From contig NZ_JABAEF010000005.1 of NCBI RefSeq assembly GCF_023701945.1, positions 268,255-332,254 on the forward strand: a stretch of DNA of 64,000 bases, in the 5' to 3' direction. Shown one piece after another: positions 54,847 through 63,584 of this stretch (within the stretch, counting starts at the first letter, position 1; each line of letters opens with the position of its first letter). This DNA comes from Rhizobium sp. CG5. GTDB lineage: Bacteria; Pseudomonadota; Alphaproteobacteria; Rhizobiales; Rhizobiaceae. Both the position numbers and the translations under genes were made by a program. The notes below the pieces were generated by a model. That model had not been told where the DNA came from, did not search any database, and was given only the letters and a program-made list of their open reading frames with translations.

Positions 54847-55863
54847 ATGCGCGCCATTGGTTTTACGATACCCCAGCCCATCACCGCGGACACGGCACTG
54901 ATCGACTTCAACATGCCGATGCCAGAGCCGAACGGCCAGGACATCCTCGTCGAGATCAAGGCCGTCTCGGTCAATCCCGTCGACACCAAGGTGCGCAACA
55001 ATGCGGTGCCGGAGCCCGGCCAGACCCGCGTACTCGGCTATGACGCGGCCGGCGTGGTCAAGGCCATCGGCGATGCCGTCACGCTGTTCAAGCCGGGCGA
55101 CGAAGTGTTTTATGCCGGCGCCATCAACCGCCCCGGCACCAATAGCGAGTATCATCTGGTCGACGAGCGGATCGTCGGCTTGAAGCCGAAGACCTTGAGT
55201 TTTGCCGAGGCTGCTGCCCTGCCGCTGACCGCCATTACCGCCTATGAGGCGCTGTTCCACCGCCTCAAGGTCCAGGACAAGGTGCCGGGTGCCACGCACG
55301 CGATCCTGATCACCGGCGGGGCCGGCGGCGTCGGCTCGATCGCCATCCAGTTGGCCAAGGAACTGACCGACCTGACGGTGATTGCCACCGCCTCGCGGCC
55401 GGAAACGGCCGAATGGGTGAAAACGCTCGGCGCCGACCATGCCATCGACCACAGCCAGCCGATGGCCTCCCAGTACGAGGCTCTCGGCATCGGCGCACCG
55501 GCCTTCATCTTTTCCGTCACCCACAGCGACGTGCACAAGGCCGATCTCGCCGCCATCATCGCGCCGCAGGGCCGCCTCTGCATCATCGACGACCCAAAGG
55601 GCGGCTTCGACATCATGGCCTTCAAGGGCAAGGCCGTGTCGATCCATTGGGAAATGATGTTTGCCCGCTCCGTGCACCAGACTGCCGACATGATCGAGCA
55701 GCACACGCTGCTGACCCATGTTGCCGAGCTGGTCGACGCCGGCAAGATCCGTACGACGCTGTCGGAAACACTCGGGGTGATCAATGCCGCAAACCTGAAA
55801 AAAGCCCACGCCCTGGTCGAAAGCGGCCGCATGAAGGGCAAGGTCGTGCTCGAAGGGTTCTGA
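54847..55863 (+). CDS. Zinc-type alcohol dehydrogenase-like/quinone oxidoreductase
   Basis: A 338-residue medium-chain dehydrogenase/reductase. The N-terminal GroES-like domain has VSVNPVDTKVRNN and VLGYDAAGVVKAIGDAV. The NADPH motif is ITGGAGGVGSIAIQLAK. It lacks the zinc cysteines of true alcohol dehydrogenases, so quinone reductase or zeta-crystallin-like activity is more likely. ATG 54847 lies behind AAGGAGAG. A palindromic repeat element follows. Confidence 0.9.
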   Translation: MRAIGFTIPQPITADTALIDFNMPMPEPNGQDILVEIKAVSVNPVDTKVRNNAVPEPGQTRVLGYDAAGVVKAIGDAVTLFKPGDEVFYAGAINRPGTNSEYHLVDERIVGLKPKTLSFAEAAALPLTAITAYEALFHRLKVQDKVPGATHAILITGGAGGVGSIAIQLAKELTDLTVIATASRPETAEWVKTLGADHAIDHSQPMASQYEALGIGAPAFIFSVTHSDVHKADLAAIIAPQGRLCIIDDPKGGFDIMAFKGKAVSIHWEMMFARSVHQTADMIEQHTLLTHVAELVDAGKIRTTLSETLGVINAANLKKAHALVESGRMKGKVVLEGF

Positions 55864-55925
55864 CCAAATTCGCCCTTGATCGGTTCTCCTCTGTTGAGGG
55901 GCAGCCCCTCAACCGCCTGCCGGCA

Positions 55926-56027
55926 CCTTCTCCCCGCAAGCGGGGAGAAGGACGGGCGCCGCTCGGGTAACGTCCCTCTCGCACGTCGAGTTGAGCACGT
56001 CCCCTCTCCCCGCCTGCGGGGAGAGGG
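55926..56027. repeat. Paired-palindrome element (RIME-like)
   Basis: Two hairpins, CCTTCTCCCCGC/GCGGGGAGAAGG (55926-55951) and CCCTCTCCCCGC/GCGGGGAGAGGG (56002-56027), about 50 bases apart between convergent genes. The layout and sequence fit the Rhizobium-specific intergenic mosaic elements described in the literature; this is by recall. Confidence 0.8.
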
Positions 56028-56057
56028 TTAGGGTGAGGGGCAGGCCAATAACTCCCC

Positions 56058-56534
56058 TCATCCCCTACCGTCCGGCAGTTTCAGCGGTCCGGCCGTCTTG
56101 ACGCTGCGGATGGCGAAGTTCGACTGGATGTCGGTGACATGCGGCAGGACCAGCAGCTTGTCGGTCAAGAGCGCCTCGTAGGCGGCGAGATTTTCCACCA
56201 CCACTTCCGCCAGAAAATCCGAATGGCCTGAGATCATCGAGCAGCCAACCACTTCCGGCAGGTCCTGCAAGGCCTGCTGGAACTCCTGGGCATGCTGGCG
56301 GGTGTGATGGGCCACCTTGAAAGCGATGAAGACGGTCAGCTCCAGCCCGACGGCGCGGCGATCGATATCGGCGCGGTAGCCGCGGATAATCCCCGCCTCC
56401 TCCATCAGACGGATGCGCCGCAGGCAGGGCGACGGCGACAGGCCGACCGTGTCGGCGACCTCGACATTGGTGGCCCGGCCGTTGGTCTGCAGCGCCGCCA
56501 GGATGGCGAGATCGAATTTGTCGAGTTTTGGCAT
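56058..56534 (-). CDS. Lrp/AsnC-family regulator
   Basis: A 158-residue feast/famine regulator. The N-terminal helix-turn-helix (LDKFDLAILAALQTNGRATNVEVADTVGLSPSPCLRRIRLMEEAGIIRGYRADID) is followed by the RAM ligand-binding domain (about 65-150; EVVGCSMISGHSDFLAEVVVENLAAYEALL). It is divergent from the first DMT transporter, which it probably regulates in response to an amino acid. Confidence 0.93.
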   Translation of the reverse strand: MPKLDKFDLAILAALQTNGRATNVEVADTVGLSPSPCLRRIRLMEEAGIIRGYRADIDRRAVGLELTVFIAFKVAHHTRQHAQEFQQALQDLPEVVGCSMISGHSDFLAEVVVENLAAYEALLTDKLLVLPHVTDIQSNFAIRSVKTAGPLKLPDGRG

Positions 56535-56665
56535 GTTTTTGTCCTTCGGCGCCAGCCAGTTCCCACTTATGCCAATATTCCAACATCCGCCGGCAGAAAT
56601 AGCAAGGACAGGAAAGCCTCGCCTGGACTAGGATGGTGCTTCGAACCGCATACGAAGAGGCCTCC

Positions 56666-57577
56666 ATGTCCCCGGCAGCAGAGACGACCAAACCCACCCT
56701 GTCGGCCGGCATCGGCGCCGCCTCGGCGCTTTCGGTGGTGCTGATCTGGGCGGCGTGGCTGATCTCGACCCGCCACAGCGTCGGCGGCTCCCTGTCGGCG
56801 CTCGACCTCAGCCTGCTGCGCTACGGCATTCCGGGCCTGCTGCTGGCGCCTGTCTGGCTGAAGACCGGATTGTGGCCGAAGGGCGTGCCGAAACTGCCTC
56901 TCGTGCTGATGGTGCTCGGCTCCGGCGCGCCGTTCTTCCAGGTGGTCGCCTTCGGCATGCGCTCGACACCTGCCTCGGCTGCCGGCGTGCTGCTGCCCGG
57001 CATCATGCCGCTGGCGACCGCGCTGATCGGCATGGCGCTGCTCGGCGAACGGCCGGACCGCATGCGCAAATGCGGCATGGCGGCGATCCTTACCGGCGGC
57101 CTGCTGCTGCTGGCGGCCAATCTGTCGACGGGCACGCTGTCCTGGGTGAGCTATACCATCCTGCCGGCCGGCGCGACGCTCTGGGCGATCTACACCCATG
57201 CCTTCCGTCGTTCCGGCCTGTCGGCCTTCGAAGGCGGTGCGCTGATCTGCGTCTGGTCGACGATCATCAACCTGGCCTTTGTGCTGTTCTACGGCACGCA
57301 TCTTTTGAGCGCACCATTTTCGGAAACCGGCCTGCAGATGCTCACCCAGGGTATCCTGTCCGGGCTGGTGGCGACGCTGCTCTACGGCGCTGCGGTGCGC
57401 AGCCTCGGCGGCACGCAGGCGGCCGCCTATACCGCGGTGACGCCGGTGGCGGCTGCCATCGGCGGCGGGCTGCTGCTCGGCGAGCCGATCGGGCCGGTAA
57501 CGATCCTCGCCACGCTGGTGACCGGCGCCGGCGTGGTGTTGTCGACCGGCCTTTTGTCCCACCATCGCCGGACATAG
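56666..57577 (+). CDS. DMT-family transporter (EamA)
   Basis: A 303-residue transporter with ten predicted helices in two EamA repeats (about 20-145 and 160-300), the type exporting amino acids or metabolites. The ATG at 56666 is preferred over 56633 because the upstream residues are not like a helix start. It is divergent from the Lrp/AsnC gene, a common arrangement for amino-acid exporters. It ends 14 bases before the convergent second DMT gene. Confidence 0.88.
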   Translation: MSPAAETTKPTLSAGIGAASALSVVLIWAAWLISTRHSVGGSLSALDLSLLRYGIPGLLLAPVWLKTGLWPKGVPKLPLVLMVLGSGAPFFQVVAFGMRSTPASAAGVLLPGIMPLATALIGMALLGERPDRMRKCGMAAILTGGLLLLAANLSTGTLSWVSYTILPAGATLWAIYTHAFRRSGLSAFEGGALICVWSTIINLAFVLFYGTHLLSAPFSETGLQMLTQGILSGLVATLLYGAAVRSLGGTQAAAYTAVTPVAAAIGGGLLLGEPIGPVTILATLVTGAGVVLSTGLLSHHRRT

Positions 57578-57591
57578 AACGGCCCGAAGCG

Positions 57592-58533
57592 TCAAGCCCC
57601 GTCCCTGCTGGCGGCCGGCGATGCGCCGGGCGATGCCGGCTGTCGGATGCCGATCGTCACGCCGAGAAGAGCCAAGCCGCCGCCGACCAGATGATAGATT
57701 TCGAGCCGCTCGCCCAGCAAAGCCCAAGCGAGCACCGCTACGAAGACCGGCAGAAGATTGATGGCAAGCGCGCTGCGCGCCGCACCGAGATGGCGGATTG
57801 CCACCATCCAGCAGAACGGCGCGAGCAGCGAGGTGGGAATGGCGGCAAAGAGGATCAACGACAGGTTTGACGGGGTGATCGGGCTGATATGGCTCGACAG
57901 CCAGATCGGCAAGAGGAAGAGGGTCGCAAAGGCGATCTGCCACCAGAGCTGTAGCCACATCGGCAATGGCAGCGCCCAGCGCTTCAGCAGCACGCCATAG
58001 AGCGCGTTGGCGATGACCGCCACGATCATCAGGCCATCGCCGATATGGATGCCGCCCTCAAGCAGGTCAGCCGGATTGCCACGGGAAATCAGGTAGACCA
58101 GGCCCAGGACGGAGACAGCGCCCCCGATCAACCGCATCAACGTCACTCTTTCGGCCGCGAAAGCCGAGGCCAGCAGGATGGCGATCAATGGCATCAAGGC
58201 GATCAGCAGGCCCATATTGACGGCCGTGGTGGTCTTGGCCGCCTCATAGGCAAGGCTCTGATAGATCACCATGCCGAGCAGACCCAGGCAGGCAAGCTTT
58301 GGCGCGAGCTTCAGACCCGCAACGCGATGGGTCCAGATCTGCCGGGCCACGAACGGCGACAGAATGAGCAAGGCCAGCAGCCAGCGATAGAAGGAGATCG
58401 ACGCCGGTTCGATCACGCCGGCCGAAGCCTTGGTGACGATCGTATTGCCCGACCAGATCAAAATCGTCAGGACAGCCAACAGGCCTGCCGTGATCTCCCC
58501 CGAGCGCAAACCTTTCTGCGTGTCGTCTGCCAT
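57592..58533 (-). CDS. DMT-family transporter (EamA)
   Basis: A 313-residue DMT transporter with two EamA repeats (LTILIWSGNTIVTKASAGVIEPASISFYRWLLALLIL in repeat 1; ALYGVLLKRWALPLPMWLQ in repeat 2). The substrate is unknown; a metabolite or drug exporter is likely. It is divergent from the AraC-type regulator at 58645, which is its likely controller. Confidence 0.88.
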   Translation of the reverse strand: MADDTQKGLRSGEITAGLLAVLTILIWSGNTIVTKASAGVIEPASISFYRWLLALLILSPFVARQIWTHRVAGLKLAPKLACLGLLGMVIYQSLAYEAAKTTTAVNMGLLIALMPLIAILLASAFAAERVTLMRLIGGAVSVLGLVYLISRGNPADLLEGGIHIGDGLMIVAVIANALYGVLLKRWALPLPMWLQLWWQIAFATLFLLPIWLSSHISPITPSNLSLILFAAIPTSLLAPFCWMVAIRHLGAARSALAINLLPVFVAVLAWALLGERLEIYHLVGGGLALLGVTIGIRQPASPGASPAASRDGA

Positions 58534-58644
58534 CGTTCTGTGCCCCCGGACAAGGACGGCCGGTGCCGCCCCTGCCAGCTTCTAGCATAAGTCCGGAATT
58601 CATTATATCGTGAGTTTCGGACAATCCATTGCGGAGAATGGCCA

Positions 58645-59412
58645 ATGCCCATCGTCTACGGAGACCTGGACGGCGAACCGCCGGATCCCGTGTCGTTTCG
58701 AACCGTGCATTTCAGGGCCGGCACGGTCTTTCCACCACGCCGCCAGACCTGGGGCGAACTCAACTATGCGATCCAGGGTGTTGCCGAAATCTCGGTGGAG
58801 GGCGTGACCTATCTCTCGCCGCCGCAATATGCGCTGTGGATACCGCCCGGCTCTGAACACGATGCGATCACCCGGCAGGACATTCGATATGTCTCGATCT
58901 ACGTGGCGCCAGACTTTTGCAGCGAGCTGCCGCAGCAGCCTTGTACGTTGGATGTCAGCAACGTGCTGAAAGCTGTCGTCGCCGATTTCGAGCTCCGGGG
59001 TATCCACCATCCCCGCACGCCGCAGGACATGCGTCTGGCCATGGTGATCATCGATCAGATCGGTGCCGCCCCACGCTTCGATCGATATCTTCCAACGACG
59101 GACGACCCGTTGCTGGCGCCGGTGCTGGCGCGACTGCAGCAAAATCCCGGCGATACGCGCTCGCTGTCGGAATGGGCGAAAAGCGTCGGCGTGACCGAGC
59201 GGACGCTGGCGCGCCGATGCCAGCAACAGCTTGGCCTGTCCTTCAACCACTGGCGGCTTCGCCTGAGATTGCTGACGGCGCTTGCCCTGATCGAAGAGGG
59301 CGAGGCCATCCATCGCATCGCGCAACGCCTCGGCTACAGCACGCCTTCGGCCTTCATCGCCATGTTCCAGCGCCTGACCGGCCAGAACCCGACGGCGATG
59401 CGCAGACGTTAG
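58645..59412 (+). CDS. AraC-family regulator with N-terminal cupin domain
   Basis: A 255-residue AraC/XylS regulator. The N-terminal cupin sensor (about 15-110; RAGTVFPPRRQTWGELNYAIQGVAEISVEGVTYLSPPQYALWIPPG) is followed by the double helix-turn-helix (about 160-250; SLSEWAKSVGVTERTLARRCQQQLGLSFNHWRLRLRLL and AQRLGYSTPSAFIAMFQRLTGQNP). It is divergent from the DMT transporter and overlaps the convergent L,D-transpeptidase by 4 bases. Confidence 0.92.
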   Translation: MPIVYGDLDGEPPDPVSFRTVHFRAGTVFPPRRQTWGELNYAIQGVAEISVEGVTYLSPPQYALWIPPGSEHDAITRQDIRYVSIYVAPDFCSELPQQPCTLDVSNVLKAVVADFELRGIHHPRTPQDMRLAMVIIDQIGAAPRFDRYLPTTDDPLLAPVLARLQQNPGDTRSLSEWAKSVGVTERTLARRCQQQLGLSFNHWRLRLRLLTALALIEEGEAIHRIAQRLGYSTPSAFIAMFQRLTGQNPTAMRRR

Positions 59413-60023
59413 GCCTGCAGCACCACGACCCGACCGCCGACAGCGACGCGCTCGTAGAGATCGATGACATCGTGGTTCATCATCCGCACGCAGCCGGACG
59501 ACATGGCAAGGCCGATCGACTGCGGCTGGTTGGTGCCGTGGATGCGGAACATGGTGTCGTTGCCGCCGCGGTAGAGATAGATGGCGCGGGCACCGAGCGG
59601 ATTGTTGGGGCCGCCGGGCAGACCGCCGGCATATTTCCTGTTCTTTTCCGGATTGGTGCGCAGCATATTGGGCGACGGCGTCCAGCTCGGCCATTCCGCC
59701 TTGCGCCCGATATAGGCCTGACCGGCCAGCGCATAGCCGTTGCGGCCGACGCCGACCCCATAGCGCATCGCCTGGCCATTGCCGAGCACGTAATAGAGGC
59801 GGCGGGCCGGCGTATCGACGACGATGGTGCCGGCCGGATGGGTCGTCTCATAGGCCACTTCCGTGCGGCGCAGTTCCGGCTTGATCTTGTCCAGCGGCAC
59901 CGGCTTCAGCGGAAATTTTTCGTCCGGCAGCGCGCCATATTTCGCCTGCTGGCTTGGCCCCGCGGTGCACCCCGCCAGAACCAAGGGCAGGCCAATCAGC
60001 AAAGCGCGGCGGGAAATCGTCAT
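59409..60023 (-). CDS. L,D-transpeptidase lipoprotein (YkuD/ErfK type)
   Basis: A 204-residue periplasmic L,D-transpeptidase. The signal has a twin-Arg-like head (MTISRRALLIGLPLVLAGC) and a lipobox with Cys19. The YkuD domain covers about 65-204, with the catalytic motif HGTNQPQSIGLAMSSGCVRMMNHDV and active Cys178. It should make 3-3 cross-links in peptidoglycan or attach proteins, a major mode of cell-wall cross-linking in Rhizobiales. Confidence 0.93.
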   Translation of the reverse strand: MTISRRALLIGLPLVLAGCTAGPSQQAKYGALPDEKFPLKPVPLDKIKPELRRTEVAYETTHPAGTIVVDTPARRLYYVLGNGQAMRYGVGVGRNGYALAGQAYIGRKAEWPSWTPSPNMLRTNPEKNRKYAGGLPGGPNNPLGARAIYLYRGGNDTMFRIHGTNQPQSIGLAMSSGCVRMMNHDVIDLYERVAVGGRVVVLQA

Positions 60024-60293
60024 CTTTATGTCCTTGGTGGGGCGCGAATCTCTGCGTCAACCCTAGGGAAATTATGGTTAACGGAGATTTAACAGCGCCG
60101 GCCCGCAGCCGCGTCCCCTTAACGAAAGGCAATTTTTGAAGTCCCCGAAAGAGCGGCGCATCGCTGGTCGCCATGGGGGCGAGCACGCAACCGCTCTCGT
60201 GCCTGATCGACAGGATGGGTCCCGTGACTTTGCCAATTGCCAAATCGGCCAATCCTGCCACCATGGCGCGCAGCGTCAATCGGGGGATTTTCC

Positions 60294-60689
60294 ATGAACA
60301 GCCTTGTCACCTCACTTACCGGCACGACCTGGTTCGGCTATGTCGCGCGGACCATACTGACCTTCATGTTCTGGGCCAGTGGCCTTTCCAAGCTTCTGGA
60401 TTTCAGCGCCGCCATGGGCGAAATGCGCCATTTCGGCCTTGAGCCGGCGCCGCTCTTTGCGGTGGCCACGATCATCGTGCAACTGACCGGATCGGCGCTT
60501 GTCATCCTCAACCGCTGGACCTGGCTCGGCGCCGGCGCACTTGCCGTGTTCACCGTCCTGACCATCCCGATCGCGCACCATTTCTGGACCATGGAGGAGC
60601 CGTTCCGCACCATCGAATTCCATGTGGCCATGGAACATATCTCTGTCATCGGCGCGCTGATGGTGGTGGCCTGGAAGGCCGGGCGGTAG
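60294..60689 (+). CDS. DoxX-family membrane protein
   Basis: A 131-residue DoxX-type membrane protein with four predicted helices (about 12-34, 46-66, 74-92 and 108-127). ILTFMFWASGLSKLLDFSAAMGEMRHFGL is typical of the family. DoxX proteins are linked to thiosulfate oxidation or redox stress, but most have unknown roles. The start is placed at ATG 60294 behind GGGGGA; the open frame upstream to 60237 is less likely. It is 105 bases before the toxin-antitoxin operon. Confidence 0.85.
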   Translation: MNSLVTSLTGTTWFGYVARTILTFMFWASGLSKLLDFSAAMGEMRHFGLEPAPLFAVATIIVQLTGSALVILNRWTWLGAGALAVFTVLTIPIAHHFWTMEEPFRTIEFHVAMEHISVIGALMVVAWKAGR

Positions 60690-60752
60690 GGCTGCAGCAC
60701 CAGCAAGCGGCGCTCCGCAAAGGGGGGCGTTTCTTGGCCGTTTCATTGAAAG

Positions 60753-60781
60753 GTGCATCGGTTGGTGCTATATTTGGTGCG
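60753..60781. promoter_or_regulatory. Three GGTGC repeats at 12-base spacing before vapBC
   Basis: GGTGC occurs at 60753, 60765 and 60777, exactly 12 bases apart, just upstream of the antitoxin start. Regular direct repeats here would suit cooperative binding of the VapB-VapC complex for autoregulation; this is inference. Confidence 0.45.
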
Positions 60782-60795
60782 AAGGAGCCCAGCCG

Positions 60796-60993
60796 ATGCG
60801 CACGACGATTACCATTGACGATCAGTTGCTGGCAGACGCCAAGGAGTTTACCGGCATTCAGGAGACCCCGACCCTTGTGCGGATGGCGCTTCAGGCTCTT
60901 GTTCAGCGAGAAGCAGCAAACCGTCTTGCCAAGCTCGGCGGCAGTGAGCCGGACTTTCGAGCAGCCCCCAGACAGCGACCGGATGAGCCGTGA
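60796..60993 (+). CDS. vapB: Type II antitoxin VapB
   Basis: A 65-residue antitoxin. The N-terminal half (MRTTITIDDQLLADAKEFTG) is a ribbon-helix-helix-type DNA-binding segment. The C-terminal tail is acidic and Pro-rich and should wrap the toxin. It is preceded by GAAGGAG. It overlaps vapC by 4 bases (GTGA), which couples the synthesis of the pair. Confidence 0.9.
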   Translation: MRTTITIDDQLLADAKEFTGIQETPTLVRMALQALVQREAANRLAKLGGSEPDFRAAPRQRPDEP

Positions 60994-61355
60994 TCCTCGT
61001 CGATACCAATATCTGGGCGGATCATCTGGGCAAACCGGACCAAAGGCTCTTAAATTTGATCCGGACTGACGATATTTGTGCTCATCCTCACGTGATCGGC
61101 GAACTGGCGCTAGGAAACCTGAGACAATTCGACGTCGTCATACGTTTTCTGAAAAGCCTCCGTCAGGCCAATACGGCCCGTGAAGATGAGGTTCTGACTT
61201 TGGTGAGAGACCACAAACTCTCAGGTTCCGGTATAGGTTACAGCGATGCTCACCTCATCGCATCGCTTCTTATCACTCCGAATACCCTGCTTTGGACCCG
61301 CGACAAAAGGCTCTACGCAGTGGCCCAGCGCTTTGGACTGGCGATAAAGCCATGA
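60990..61355 (+). CDS. vapC: Type II toxin VapC (PIN-domain ribonuclease)
   Basis: A 121-residue PIN-domain toxin. The first acidic site is Asp5 in MILVDTNIWADHL, with a conserved Glu in HPHVIGELALGNL and a third acid in GYSDAHLIASLL. It should cleave tRNA or rRNA when freed from VapB. The start is a GTG at 60990 inside the end of vapB. All active-site residues expected for the family are visible, so the toxin looks functional. Confidence 0.92.
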   Translation: MILVDTNIWADHLGKPDQRLLNLIRTDDICAHPHVIGELALGNLRQFDVVIRFLKSLRQANTAREDEVLTLVRDHKLSGSGIGYSDAHLIASLLITPNTLLWTRDKRLYAVAQRFGLAIKP

Positions 61356-61506
61356 ACAGGCAAACGTAAACCAATTCACAATCGTCAACGCATCCCCTCT
61401 CCAAGCCAGGAGGGGGTGCCACCATCACATTCTCGGATTACCCAGCCCCTCGCCACCCTGCGGCGAGACCTTGCGCGAATGCATCGTACTTTTCACCGCC
61501 TACTTG

Positions 61507-63393
61507 TCAAAGAATGAAGCTATCCGATGTGAGTTCGACGCCGCGGTTCAGGTTGAAGGCGAAATCGACGCGCCGGTCGCCGTTGAGATCGGCGCTGACG
61601 ATCGTGCAGGAGTTGAGGTAGTCCACCCTCAATTCCGAAGCGGAGCCGGAAAATGCGGCGCTTGCAATCCAGGTGAAGGCCTGGTCGCTCGCCACCCGGC
61701 TATTGGCATCGATGGCCACAAGGTCGATCAGATCGCTCTCGGACGCCGAAAAATCATAGATCATGTCTCGCGCTGCCGCCGTGGAGGCAGTGACCGTGGC
61801 GAAGACGAAGGTGTCGGCGCCGGCACCGCCGTACAGCCTGTCGGCGTTCAGGCCGCCGATGAGCGTATCGTTTCCCGCCTCGCCATATAGAGAGTCCGTG
61901 CCGGCCTCGCCATACAGCGTATCGCCGCCAAGCCCGCCATAAAGCTGGTCATTGCCCGCCCCGGCATAGAAGATATTCGCCTGGTCATTGCCGGTCATCC
62001 CATCGGCAAAGCGGGTGGCGATGAAGGTCTCGACATTGACATAGGTTTCGCTGAGGGCGTCGTTCCTGTTCAGGCTGGCATCGGCCAGATTGAGGATGAC
62101 CGCCCGGGTGGACGTGGCGAAGGACAGGCTGTCATTGCCGTCGCCTCCGTCGTAGGCGTCAACACCGAGTTCCACCAGGAAGCGGTCGTCGCCGGCATCG
62201 CCATTCAGAACGTCGTTTCCCGGACCGCCATTGAGCACGTCGTTGTCGGCGCCGCCATTCAGCGTATCATTTCCCAGACCACCATTGAGCACGTCGTCGC
62301 CGGTGCCGCCATTCAGCGTATCGTCCCCAAGACCGCCATTGAGCGTGTCGGTGCCGCCGCCGCCGGTGAGCCCGTTATTGGCATCATTGCCGGTGATCGT
62401 ATCATTGCCGCTGCCGCCGACGGCGTTTTCGATCAGCGAGCGAATATCGCCGCTGTAGAGCAGGGCATTGGCCAGATTGCCGCGTGCCAGGTTCGTTGCG
62501 CGACTGCCGCCGTCGAGGTCAGCCAGCTGTGCCTGGGCGAAGGTGGACCATTGTCCGGGTCGAAGATCGATCTGCAGGTTCGTCGTGTAATTGGAAAGGT
62601 CGTAGGTATCGCTGCCATTGCCGTCCCAGATGGTCCGGAAGATGCGGTTGCCGCCGGGCGTGCCCTGCCCCTCGCCATTGATGAACATTTCGCCGGTCGT
62701 GCTGGAAAAGGTATAGACCGAGTCGCCACTGAACACCTCGCCGCTCGCCGCGTAACTGGCGCCATAAAGATATTGCAGCGCCACGATGTCCAGCATCATG
62801 AACGATTGGGCATTGCCCCAGGTCTCGTTCTCGCTGCCATCGCGGACGGAATCGCCGACATGGTCGCGATAGGTCATCACCGTGAATTCGTTGCTGTCGT
62901 AGGCAGCGCTCAGCCTTCCAAAGCCGGCGCGGATTTCGTGACCGTGCGCCAATCCCAGCGCATGGCCGATCTCGTGCAGGAAACCTTCGTTATAGGCGTA
63001 GCTGCCGAGGACCGGGCTGTCATAGGTACCGTCGTTGCGGAACCAGACATCGCCCGCGGCCTCGTAGCTGCCCGGAAAATAGGCATGGGCCGTGGCGGTG
63101 GACAGGGTCTGACCGAGCCTGATCGTGGCGGAGGAGACGTCCGATCCCGTCCTCTCGGAAAAATTCAGGTTGGTGAAACCGGATATCTCGGCGAACACGG
63201 CGCGCGTGGCAGACTGTTGCGTGGCGTTCAGCACGCCGAAGCCGTTATTGGGCTCGCCCGTACGGCTGTAGTTCGCACCATAATCGCTCGCCGACGTGGC
63301 GAATGAAAAACTCACCGTGGCATCGGTCCATTTGTAACCACCCACCAGTGCATCCCAATACTGCCGCGATGACGCAACCGTCGCAACACTCAT
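61507..63393 (-). CDS. Serralysin-type RTX metalloprotease
   Basis: A 628-residue secreted M10 zinc protease. The zinc motif HEIGHALGLAH gives His140, His144 and His150 with catalytic Glu141 (numbered from ATG 63393), and the Met-turn is FTVMTYRDHVG. RTX repeats (NDTLNGG-type) follow at about 335-400 and 465-520. The C-terminal serralysin domain ends ELTSDSFIL, matching the tail of the RTX protein at 22961. GAAGGGGA precedes ATG 63393; a GTG at 63417 is less likely. No inhibitor, T1SS or propeptide is seen, as is normal for serralysins without a signal peptide. Confidence 0.93.
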   Translation of the reverse strand: MSVATVASSRQYWDALVGGYKWTDATVSFSFATSASDYGANYSRTGEPNNGFGVLNATQQSATRAVFAEISGFTNLNFSERTGSDVSSATIRLGQTLSTATAHAYFPGSYEAAGDVWFRNDGTYDSPVLGSYAYNEGFLHEIGHALGLAHGHEIRAGFGRLSAAYDSNEFTVMTYRDHVGDSVRDGSENETWGNAQSFMMLDIVALQYLYGASYAASGEVFSGDSVYTFSSTTGEMFINGEGQGTPGGNRIFRTIWDGNGSDTYDLSNYTTNLQIDLRPGQWSTFAQAQLADLDGGSRATNLARGNLANALLYSGDIRSLIENAVGGSGNDTITGNDANNGLTGGGGTDTLNGGLGDDTLNGGTGDDVLNGGLGNDTLNGGADNDVLNGGPGNDVLNGDAGDDRFLVELGVDAYDGGDGNDSLSFATSTRAVILNLADASLNRNDALSETYVNVETFIATRFADGMTGNDQANIFYAGAGNDQLYGGLGGDTLYGEAGTDSLYGEAGNDTLIGGLNADRLYGGAGADTFVFATVTASTAAARDMIYDFSASESDLIDLVAIDANSRVASDQAFTWIASAAFSGSASELRVDYLNSCTIVSADLNGDRRVDFAFNLNRGVELTSDSFIL

Positions 63394-63584
63394 CGATATC
63401 CCCTTCGCTACACTCACATAAGCGTAGCCTAATAAAGAGGATTCAATATTTCTCTGTAAAGGAAGGTAGTTAAGCGTTTCCGAATCGCGCGCGAGCCATC
63501 AATGCCGTGCCCCGTTCGGATCAACCGATCCGTCGCCGCGCCTCCAGGCCGCGGCGATCCGGGCGGGCCCGAATTTCCCCAAAA

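Noticed and set aside
62200..62400. Tandem DNA repeats resembling a CRISPR or satellite array
   Set aside because: They encode the RTX nonapeptide repeats of the protease; repeats and spacers are in frame and coding.
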